A stretch of 8,514 nt of DNA from an uncultured Clostridia bacterium (lineage in GTDB: Bacteria > Bacillota > Clostridia > Christensenellales > Borkfalkiaceae). A model generated the notes under the pieces. The model saw nothing but the letters and a program-made list of their open reading frames with translations. It was not told the DNA's origin and made no database searches. The number at the start of each line of letters is the position of its first letter. Within the stretch, counting starts at the first letter, position 1. The translations under genes and the position numbers were made by a program. Location: positions 1 through 8,514 of the forward strand of contig CAKQKA010000069.1 in assembly GCA_934247855.1 (NCBI GenBank). The letters are read 5' to 3'. Below are positions 1 through 5,432 of this stretch, one piece after another.

Positions 1-75
1 AGGGGAGTGGCTCAACGGTAGAGCAGCGGTCTCCAAAACCGCCGGTTGCGTGTTCGAATCGCGTCTCCCCTGCCA
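1..75 (+). tRNA. tRNA-Trp, anticodon CCA
   Basis: This is a complete cloverleaf. The acceptor stem is AGGGGAG (1-7) paired with CTCCCCT (65-71), followed by discriminator G72 and a genome-encoded CCA (73-75). The anticodon stem is GCGGT (26-30) with ACCGC (38-42), closing the 7-base loop CTCCAAA. The anticodon is CCA at 33-35, so it reads UGG (Trp). The T arm has the loop TTCGAAT with stem GCGTG/CGCGT. The D arm is GCTC...GAGC. There is no intron. In many Firmicutes tRNA-Trp sits just before secE-nusG, but here a terminator follows at once, so it is a stand-alone unit or the last gene of a unit starting left of the window. TGA is used as a stop nearby, so there is no sign of a UGA-decoding Trp tRNA. 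Confidence 0.98.
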
Positions 76-108
76 AAGTCGTTGCATCTTAGGATGTAAC
101 GGCTTTTT
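76..108 (+). terminator. Rho-independent terminator of tRNA-Trp
   Basis: A 13-bp stem (76-88 with 93-105, including G-T pairs) with the 4-base loop TTAG begins directly after the tRNA CCA end. It runs into TTTTT (104-108). This fits an intrinsic terminator for the tRNA transcript. It also protects against read-through into the convergent rnpB gene. Confidence 0.85.
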
Positions 109-146
109 CGTTATTTAGCAATAAACCAAAAGCAAACCGAATAATC

Positions 147-171
147 AAAAGAAGACCTCTAAGGAGGTCTT
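147..171 (-). terminator. Rho-independent terminator of rnpB
   Basis: On the minus strand a perfect 8-bp stem, AAGACCTC / GAGGTCTT (171-164 with 159-152), has a 4-base loop and is followed by CTTTT (151-147). It starts 2 bases after the last paired base of rnpB helix P1. There is no T-run on the + side, so it works in one direction only. Confidence 0.88.
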
Positions 172-173
172 GG

Positions 174-515
174 GTTTGAGCCGATCTATAAGCCGAGTTC
201 TGTCTTGCGCGGTTATCTATCTAGATTTGCCGTTACCGACAAATTCAAGCGACATTCAACAAACACGCCGGTCAAAGCCCCGTTGGCGCATTCCTATCTT
301 GCTTCGAGTGGGGTTTACACAGCCTCCCGCGTTACCGAAGGAGCGGTGAGCTCTTACCTCGCCTTTTCATCCTTACCCTTTCGGGCGGTAATTTTCTGTT
401 GCACTTTCCTTGAAGTCACCTTCACCGGCCGTTAGCCGGCACCCTGCTTTGTGAAGCTCGGACTTTCCTCGTTACGACATTCCAGTCGCACCGCAACCGC
501 ACGGTCGCCTCAAAC
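174..515 (-). ncRNA. rnpB: RNase P RNA (type A), catalytic subunit of RNase P
   Basis: This is the ribozyme that removes 5' leaders from pre-tRNAs, working with the RnpA protein. Read on the minus strand, helix P1 is GTTTGAG (515-509) pairing with CTCAAAC (180-174), which fixes both ends at about 342 nt. The conserved blocks occur in order: GAGGAAAGTCCGAGCT, GCAGGGTGCCGG with an apical TAAC, AGTGCAACAGAAA, AGGGTAAGGATGAAAAGG, GGTAAGAGCTCACCG, GTAAACCCCACTCGAAGCAA, GCTTGA, CTAGATAGAT, and ACAGAACTCGGCTTATAG. The layout follows the E. coli M1 (type A) order, including a P18 hairpin capped by a GUAA tetraloop. It is not the Bacillus type B. The P15-P17 region is short, and the usual GGU motif of L15 is not evident (see findings). 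It has its own promoter and terminator. Exact mature ends are inferred from P1. Confidence 0.96.
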
Positions 516-521
516 AATTCG

Positions 522-550
522 ATTATAGCAAAAACAATTCAGCTTGTAAA
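522..550 (-). promoter_or_regulatory. Sigma-A-type promoter of rnpB
   Basis: On the minus strand the -35 box is TTTACA (550-545), followed by a 17-bp spacer and the perfect -10 box TATAAT (527-522). The predicted start about 7 nt downstream, near 515, coincides with the first base of rnpB helix P1. This supports both the promoter and the RNA 5' end. Confidence 0.88.
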
Positions 551-570
551 GCATTTGCTTTCGTGTAAAC

Positions 571-606
571 AAAAAAGCCGCCAACGCTACCATAGGCATT
601 GACGGC
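571..606 (-). terminator. Rho-independent terminator of the GNAT gene
   Basis: On the minus strand an 11-bp GC-rich stem, GCCGTCAATGC with GCGTTGGCGGC (including G-T pairs), is followed directly by TTTTTT (576-571). It begins 15 bases after the acetyltransferase stop codon. It ends about 20 bp before the rnpB -35 box, so rnpB is insulated from upstream transcription. Confidence 0.9.
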
Positions 607-621
607 AAAATCTTAACAATT

Positions 622-1089
622 CTATTTTTTCTTTTTGTAAACGTATTTCAGTTCAAGCAAACCGTTTTTAAGCGTTCTTTGTTCGCCGGTAAACTCAAAC
701 GCGTATTTCTCAAAAAAAGCAAGCCCCGGCTGGTTTACTGAAAGAACGGTTGCATAAATGCGATTGATACTCGTCATTTGCTTGACTGCGAATTCCATAA
801 GTTTTGTACCGATACCCTGACGCTGTTTATCTGGTCTGACGTATAAATGAGTCATTTCGAAACGATCTTTATCGATAGTAACAAATCCGACAACGTTGTT
901 CTTATCATAAGCTATATAAGTAATACGCTCTGCATCGTCATCTTTTTTCAAAATAGCCGTTGTTTTTTCAACGTTAAAATTCTCAAGATATTCGTCGGTA
1001 AAATACGCCGAATGAGCGGACTTCCAACTTGAAACGTAGCACTCCGCTGCTTCGGTAATATTCTTGTCGTTCATTTCTACGATATACAT
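622..1089 (-). CDS. GNAT-family N-acetyltransferase
   Basis: A 155-aa cytoplasmic protein of the GNAT superfamily, which transfers an acyl group from acyl-CoA to an amine. The acetyl-CoA pyrophosphate loop (motif A) is visible at residues 85-94, RPDKQRQGIG, after the beta-4 strand FEMTHLYV. The C-terminal part FFEKYAFEFTGE (125-136) is the usual late GNAT block. The substrate cannot be told from sequence. The start is ATG at 1089-1087, preceded by GGCGGA at 6 nt. An in-frame TTG at 1146 would give 174 aa, but that codon lies in the -35 box of the gene's own promoter, so it is rejected. The gene is a single transcription unit with promoter and terminator, in the same direction as recG upstream and rnpB downstream. 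The C-terminus is basic (KKKK). There is no signal peptide or membrane segment. Confidence 0.9.
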   Translation of the reverse strand: MYIVEMNDKNITEAAECYVSSWKSAHSAYFTDEYLENFNVEKTTAILKKDDDAERITYIAYDKNNVVGFVTIDKDRFEMTHLYVRPDKQRQGIGTKLMEFAVKQMTSINRIYATVLSVNQPGLAFFEKYAFEFTGEQRTLKNGLLELKYVYKKKK

Positions 1090-1095
1090 ACTCGT

Positions 1096-1101
1096 TCCGC
1101 C
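1096..1101 (-). promoter_or_regulatory. Ribosome binding site that fixes the GNAT start
   Basis: GGCGGA, within AAGGCGGA on the minus strand, lies 6 nt before the ATG at 1089-1087. It is a usable though imperfect Shine-Dalgarno sequence. With the promoter upstream, it supports the 155-aa product over the longer reading. Confidence 0.65.
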
Positions 1102-1117
1102 TTCATTTAATACACAA

Positions 1118-1146
1118 ATTATACTATTTGAGAAAAATAAAGTCAA
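1118..1146 (-). promoter_or_regulatory. Sigma-A-type promoter of the GNAT gene
   Basis: On the minus strand the -35 box is TTGACT (1146-1141), followed by a 17-bp spacer and the -10 box TATAAT (1123-1118). The predicted start is near 1111, giving a leader of about 22 nt with the ribosome binding site inside. It is close to consensus, so it is probably a strong constitutive promoter. I see no operator-like inverted repeat around it. Confidence 0.85.
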
Positions 1147-1222
1147 CTTTTTTCACATACTTAAAGCAAGCGATTTTTTTTCGCCGCCGCGATAATCCGG
1201 TCAAATTTTTAGATAGTATGCC
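1147..1222. other. Short intergenic stretch between recG and the GNAT promoter
   Basis: A 76-bp gap downstream of the recG stop. It contains an A-run on the minus strand after a GC-rich segment (TCGCGGCGGCGA), but no hairpin followed by a T-run on the minus strand. No intrinsic terminator for recG can be supported. recG transcripts may read into the GNAT unit and stop at 571-606. Confidence 0.5.
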
Positions 1223-3235
1223 CTAATTCAAAGATATATTGCACAAATCGTCATATTTTTTCACTGCCTCACACCTTAACTCATCATCAAACAAGTTTCT
1301 TTCAAAACATTCATCCGATATCTTCTTCGCAAGAAACAACGCCTGCGGAGAATATTTAAGCGCACCTAAAAAACTTGACTGTCTGCCGCTTTGGCGAGTG
1401 CCTAAAATATCGCCGCCTCCTCGCATTTTAAAATCGGCTTCGGCAATTTTAAAACCGTCGGACGAGCCGCAAAGCGTTTTAAGCCTTTCAATCGAATCCG
1501 GATTATCTGTCGAAGTCAACAAAAAACAATAGCTTTGCAAATCGCTCCTGCCGACTCGCCCCCTTAATTGATGCAGTTGGGAAAGTCCGAATCTGTCGGC
1601 ATCGCAAATAACCATTACCGTCGCGTTCGGAACGTCGATTCCGACTTCGATAACCGTGGTGGAAACCAATACATTACAATCTCCGTTTTTAAAACAATGC
1701 ATAATTTCGCGCTTTTCATCGTCTTTCATTTTTCCGTGTAAAAGCGCGATTTTCGCCTGCGGCAAACGTTCGATCAGTTGTTCATATAATCTTGTAACGC
1801 TCATTATTTCGCCCTCGGGATCATCTTCTATCTTAGGCGCGACGAAATAAATCTTGTTGCCTTTTTGTATTTCGTTTGAAATAAACCCGTACATTCCGTC
1901 GTACTTAACCTGTGGGACGATATTTGTTCCCACAACGGCACGGGATTCAGGCTTATCGGTAATGGTTGTAATATCAAGATCACCGTAAAAAATCAGCGAT
2001 AACGTCCTCGGAATGGGCGTCGCGCTCATAACAAGCAAATCGGGCGAATTACCCTTAGATAACAAACTGCTGCGCTGCGCAACGCCGAATCGATGTTGTT
2101 CGTCGCAAATGCATAAGGCAAGATTATAAAATTCAACGTTTTTTTGCAAAATCGCGTGCGTTCCGACTATAATATCATATTGCCCTGCAGCAATAGCTTT
2201 CTTAGTCGTATTTTTTTCTTTAACAGACAAAGAACCCGACAAATACGCAACCCGAAATTCAGGTAAATATTTTTGAACAAGTTTATAGTTTTGCTCCGCA
2301 AGAACCTCGGTCGGGGCTAAAAATGCAACCTGAAAACCCGAACTCGCCGCATTATACATAGCACAAAGCGCGACCGCGGTCTTTCCGCAGCCGACGTCGC
2401 CTTGCAAAAGTCGATTCATAACATGCGGAGAATTCATATCCGAAAAAATCTCATTAACTGCTTTTTTTTGCCCGTCGGTAAATTCAAAACCGAAACGAAG
2501 AGAAAAGTCTTTCAGTTTTGCAGCCGTCAGAGCATAATGATTAACCCTGACCTGCATTTTATCGCCTTTAATAAGTTTGAATGCCGAAATCAGCATAAAA
2601 TATTCTTCGGTCGCAATTCTATCAGACGCATCGTCTTTTTGCGAAAACGACTGCGGATTATGCACCGCATAGTAAGATTGAGTAAGCGAACTCAATTCAT
2701 ACTTGCGCAAAAGCATATCCGGAATGCGGGATTTTATATCAGTTTTCTTTAATGCGTCAAGTATAATCGACTGCATTGTACGCTGAAAAATACTCGGCGT
2801 TACCGAATAAACGGGTAAAATCCCTTTTAATCTGTCATTTTTTTCAACAAGCTCAAATGTCGGATTCATCATACTGACCTGACCGAATTTTTTTTGAACG
2901 CGACCATAAAAAAAATATTCGTTGTCGGGAACAAGTTTAGATGCAACGTATGGTTGATTAAACCAAATCACATCGAATACTTCGCCGTCTTGCTCGCAAA
3001 CCGCTTTTACGCAACGCAAATTACGCGATGAGGAAAAAACGCGCGGCGCAGAAACAAGACGCGCTTTGGTGAAGCAATATTCGCAAGCTATGGAATATTT
3101 TAAAGGCATTATATGCGTTAAATCAAGGTAGTTACGAGGAAAATGCCTTATAAGATCCTCCGTCGAGTCAATTCCAATCTTATTTAGTTCCGAAATACGC
3201 TTTTCGGATAAGCCTTTTATATATTTTAATTCCAT
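1223..3235 (-). CDS. recG: ATP-dependent DNA helicase RecG
   Basis: A 670-aa superfamily 2 helicase that regresses stalled forks and branch-migrates Holliday junctions in recombinational repair. The N-terminal wedge region is recognisable (LSEKRISELNKIGI, residues 9-22, and HFPRNYLDL, 31-39). The helicase core has Walker A GDVGCGKT (279-286), APTEVLAEQ (307-315), the DEQH box (378-381), SATPIPRT (404-411), TTVIEVGIDVPNA (526-538) and QLRGRVGR (556-563). The C-terminal MRGGGDILGTRQSG (604-617) matches the RecG translocation (TRG) region. Length is normal for the family (about 670-700). Walker A has Cys where Ser is common. The start is ATG at 3235, but upstream there is only GTGAAT at a short distance and no good Shine-Dalgarno. 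A GC-rich hairpin sits just before it. The gene follows fakA by 50 bp, presumably in the same operon. It ends in TAG. Confidence 0.98.
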   Translation of the reverse strand: MELKYIKGLSEKRISELNKIGIDSTEDLIRHFPRNYLDLTHIMPLKYSIACEYCFTKARLVSAPRVFSSSRNLRCVKAVCEQDGEVFDVIWFNQPYVASKLVPDNEYFFYGRVQKKFGQVSMMNPTFELVEKNDRLKGILPVYSVTPSIFQRTMQSIILDALKKTDIKSRIPDMLLRKYELSSLTQSYYAVHNPQSFSQKDDASDRIATEEYFMLISAFKLIKGDKMQVRVNHYALTAAKLKDFSLRFGFEFTDGQKKAVNEIFSDMNSPHVMNRLLQGDVGCGKTAVALCAMYNAASSGFQVAFLAPTEVLAEQNYKLVQKYLPEFRVAYLSGSLSVKEKNTTKKAIAAGQYDIIVGTHAILQKNVEFYNLALCICDEQHRFGVAQRSSLLSKGNSPDLLVMSATPIPRTLSLIFYGDLDITTITDKPESRAVVGTNIVPQVKYDGMYGFISNEIQKGNKIYFVAPKIEDDPEGEIMSVTRLYEQLIERLPQAKIALLHGKMKDDEKREIMHCFKNGDCNVLVSTTVIEVGIDVPNATVMVICDADRFGLSQLHQLRGRVGRSDLQSYCFLLTSTDNPDSIERLKTLCGSSDGFKIAEADFKMRGGGDILGTRQSGRQSSFLGALKYSPQALFLAKKISDECFERNLFDDELRCEAVKKYDDLCNISLN

Positions 3236-3250
3236 AACGATTCACATATA

Positions 3251-3278
3251 TAACAAACGCGCCGCAAATGCGACGCGC
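3251..3278 (-). terminator. GC-rich hairpin between fakA and recG: weak terminator or attenuator
   Basis: On the minus strand GCGCGTCGC (3278-3270), the loop ATTT and GCGGCGCGT (3265-3257) form a 9-bp stem with two G-T pairs. It is followed by TTGTTA. The stem starts 7 nt after the fakA stop codon and ends about 21 nt before the recG ATG. The T-run is interrupted, so termination is probably partial. It could instead stabilise the fakA 3' end or lower recG expression. Confidence 0.5.
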
Positions 3279-3285
3279 TAAACAA

Positions 3286-4920
3286 TTATTCGAGCGAAAC
3301 TATATAATAATATATGTCCTGACCGCCGTAATAAATTTCGACGTCGCATTCGGGATATTTTTCACTTATTTTCGACTGCAAAGCCTCGGCTTGTTCTTGC
3401 GTTACCTCTTTACCATAATAAAGATTTATCAACGCGTGCGCCTCATCTTTCATTTTATCGATAAGTTTTAAGGTTGCTTCCTCAACCGAAGTCGCTTTGG
3501 ATAAAATCTTCTTGCTGTTCAAACCGATGATATCGCCCTTTTTCAGACTGAATCCGTCGATTTTAGTCGTTCTGACGGCATAAGTGACCTGACCTGTAAC
3601 CACGTTTTCGATTTCGTGGTACATATTGACAAAATTGTTTTCGGCTGTATCTTCGGGGTTGAACTGCAATGCAGCGGCAAATCCCTGGGGAATATTCTTT
3701 GTCGGCACAACGTAAATTTTCTTACCTTCAACAAGCGATTTTGCTTGCTCGGCTGCAAGAATTATATTGCTGTTGTTCGGCAAAATAAAGATGTTTTCCG
3801 CATTTATTTTTGCGATGGCATCGGCAATATCGCTCGCGCTGGGATTCATAGTTTGCCCGCCTTCGATAACCCGATCTACCATAAGTTCACGGAAGATATC
3901 GGCAAGTCCGTCGCCCTGCGATATGGCAAGCATTCCCATATTTTTCTTTTCAGCCTCGTACTTTTTAACAAGTTGACGATGCTGTTCGAGCATGTTTTCA
4001 ATTTTGACTTTATCAATCTCGCCCAAAGTCAACGCCTTGGATAAAGCCTGCCCCGGATTATTCGTATGGACATGAACTTTTACGAACTCGAGATCGCCTA
4101 TAACAAGTACGCAATCGCCTATCGTCATCAGATATTCGCGCAACTTGTCTATATCAGCCAAAGTCGTCCTGCGTTTCAGGTTTATTATAAAGAATTCGGT
4201 ACAATAACCAAACTCAATCTCGCCAAGATTAATGATATCGATATTATTGGAAGTCTCGTCAACGGTTTTTGCCACGGGAACTTCTTCATCTTCTTCGGAT
4301 TCGATAGATTCGCCGAGTAATCCTTTAAGCATTCCCTTGAAGACGGTCAAAAGCCCCATTCCGCCTGAATCGACAACACCGGCTTTTTTAAGAACAGGCA
4401 ACAAATCGGGCGTGGAAGCAAGCGCTTCTTCCCCTTTCTCAATAACCTCTTTAAAGAAAAGCTCGAAATCGCGCTGGCGCACAGCAAACTGCGCGGCGTC
4501 ACTCATCAAACGCGAAACGGTAAGCATCGTCCCTTCCTTGGGCTTGCTTACTGCGGAATAAGCAATCGCGGTCGCGTTTTTCATCGCTTTGGCAAAAAGC
4601 CTGGTATCGGCTTCGTCCTTAGTCTTTATTACGGTACAAATACCTTTTAAAATCTGCGACAAAATAACGCCTGAATTACCTCTGGCGCCACGCAACGCTC
4701 CGCGCGCCACAGCGTCGCTGATGTTGCTTAAACGATTGCTGTTTGCCGCCTTCATCTCCTTGACGGCGGATTGCATAGTCAAAGACATGTTTGTCCCCGT
4801 ATCTCCGTCCGGCACGGGAAAAACATTTAGAGCGTCGATCTTAGTCCTGTTCGCATCGAGCAATTTCGACGCAGAACCGATCATTCTCATGAACGTCGCT
4901 CCGTTAATTGATTTTATCAT
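3286..4920 (-). CDS. fakA: Fatty acid kinase ATP-binding subunit FakA (DAK2 domain, YloV)
   Basis: A 544-aa protein, full length for FakA. The family phosphorylates fatty acids bound to a FakB partner, feeding exogenous acids into phospholipid synthesis; FakB is not in this window. The N-terminal DhaL/DAK2 kinase domain (about 5-200) has the ATP-Mg motif PDGDTGTNM (37-45, with D38 and D40), then RGARGNSGVILSQI (77-90) and GVVDSGGMGL (181-190). An acidic linker (205-225) follows. The middle domain has GYCTEF (C240) and VHVHT (H283, H285), the Cys/His set reported as metal-binding in FakA. The C-terminal domain (about 325-544) resembles that of other YloV proteins. It lies 24 bp after yloU, the usual Firmicutes pair. 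The start is ATG at 4920-4918; GGGAG lies 13 nt upstream across a T7 run, which is longer than usual. There is no signal peptide. Some databases call this family 'DAK domain-containing protein'. Confidence 0.94.
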   Translation of the reverse strand: MIKSINGATFMRMIGSASKLLDANRTKIDALNVFPVPDGDTGTNMSLTMQSAVKEMKAANSNRLSNISDAVARGALRGARGNSGVILSQILKGICTVIKTKDEADTRLFAKAMKNATAIAYSAVSKPKEGTMLTVSRLMSDAAQFAVRQRDFELFFKEVIEKGEEALASTPDLLPVLKKAGVVDSGGMGLLTVFKGMLKGLLGESIESEEDEEVPVAKTVDETSNNIDIINLGEIEFGYCTEFFIINLKRRTTLADIDKLREYLMTIGDCVLVIGDLEFVKVHVHTNNPGQALSKALTLGEIDKVKIENMLEQHRQLVKKYEAEKKNMGMLAISQGDGLADIFRELMVDRVIEGGQTMNPSASDIADAIAKINAENIFILPNNSNIILAAEQAKSLVEGKKIYVVPTKNIPQGFAAALQFNPEDTAENNFVNMYHEIENVVTGQVTYAVRTTKIDGFSLKKGDIIGLNSKKILSKATSVEEATLKLIDKMKDEAHALINLYYGKEVTQEQAEALQSKISEKYPECDVEIYYGGQDIYYYIVSLE

Positions 4921-4938
4921 AAAAAAACGAATACTCCC
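4921..4938 (-). promoter_or_regulatory. Unusually spaced fakA ribosome binding site with T7 run
   Basis: GGGAG (4938-4934) is separated from the fakA ATG by 13 nt ending in seven Ts. No in-frame ATG, GTG or TTG lies closer to it. Usual spacing is about 5-10 nt, so initiation may be weaker or may depend on coupling to yloU, which ends 24 nt upstream. Confidence 0.5.
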
Positions 4939-4944
4939 GAATAA

Positions 4945-5292
4945 TTACAGTTTGACACCGACGATATTTACGTTTACACGTTCCACAAGCATACCGGTGA
5001 CCTTTTCTACATTATAATTCACCGCTTGTTTCAAACTGTCGGCAACTGCAGATATGGAGACGCCGAATTTAATTATAACATACAAGTCAATATAAATACG
5101 GTCTCCGTCGGTGGTTACGCTTACGCCCTTAGGCCCGCTTTTCTTCAGTAACCCCGTAATAGCGTCGGAAAACCGTTTATTCACCATCTCTACAATTCCG
5201 TAACAATCGAGAGCGGCGTGTTCAGCAACTCGCGCAATGGCTTCGTTAGATATAGAAATGTTGCCGTATACATTGCTGGTCTTTACCGACAT
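4945..5292 (-). CDS. yloU: Asp23/Gls24 family envelope stress response protein (YloU)
   Basis: A 115-aa protein of the Asp23/Gls24 family. The N-terminal block GNISISNEAIARVAEHAAL (10-28) and the central alternating strand IYIDLYVIIKFGVSI (66-80) fit the family. The C-terminal block VTGMLVERVNVNIVGV (98-113) does too. There is no transmembrane segment. S. aureus Asp23 is held at the membrane by a partner protein; the biochemical role of YloU itself is not known. The start is ATG at 5292-5290, with AAAGGAG 10 nt upstream, a strong site. It is the first gene of the yloU-fakA-recG group and has a promoter directly upstream. Conserved pairing with FakA suggests a shared envelope or lipid role, which is inference. 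Confidence 0.93.
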   Translation of the reverse strand: MSVKTSNVYGNISISNEAIARVAEHAALDCYGIVEMVNKRFSDAITGLLKKSGPKGVSVTTDGDRIYIDLYVIIKFGVSISAVADSLKQAVNYNVEKVTGMLVERVNVNIVGVKL

Positions 5293-5323
5293 ATCAATTT
5301 TTCTCCTTTAAAACACTGACCTT

Positions 5324-5352
5324 ATTTTACAACATATTTGATTATTTGGCAA
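5324..5352 (-). promoter_or_regulatory. Likely promoter of the yloU-fakA-recG operon
   Basis: On the minus strand TTGCCA (5352-5347), a 17-bp spacer and TAAAAT (5329-5324) make a good sigma-A-type promoter. The predicted start near 5317 leaves a leader of about 25 nt holding the AAAGGAG ribosome binding site. A second -35-like TTGACT (5367-5362) lacks a matching -10 box. Confidence 0.65.
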
Positions 5353-5432
5353 GAAAAAAACAGTCAATTCGTATTTTCGGCCAAATAGTTCCGCCCGAAA
5401 AATAAAAAATCGGGCAAAAAGCCAAAAAAACA

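Noticed and set aside
205..435. A 76-aa open frame on the + strand
   Set aside because: It lies antisense inside rnpB, whose conserved RNA blocks explain the sequence; there is no ribosome site or protein-like composition.
1168..1200. GC-rich segment next to a T-run on the + strand as a recG terminator
   Set aside because: The run is A-rich in the direction of recG transcription and the possible stem is only 4 bp.
2402..2752. Long open frames on the + strand opposite recG, fakA, yloU, GH2 and recN (for example 2402-2752, 3616-4044, 4589-5017, 6681-7034, 7050-7412)
   Set aside because: All are antisense to well-identified genes, lack ribosome sites and show no recognisable family motifs, so they are shadows.
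5339..5367. A second yloU promoter using TTGACT (5367-5362)
   Set aside because: At 17 bp the -10 position reads TAATCA, a poor match; the TTGCCA/TAAAAT pair is better.
5393..5415. Inverted repeat GCCCGA/TCGGGC after the GH2 gene as a terminator
   Set aside because: Only 6 bp with an 11-base loop, and no T-run follows on the minus strand; it is not a convincing intrinsic terminator.
5293..5432. Riboswitch or leader RNA in the 140-bp gap upstream of yloU
   Set aside because: The predicted leader is only about 25 nt and no conserved riboswitch motif or terminator/antiterminator pair is visible.
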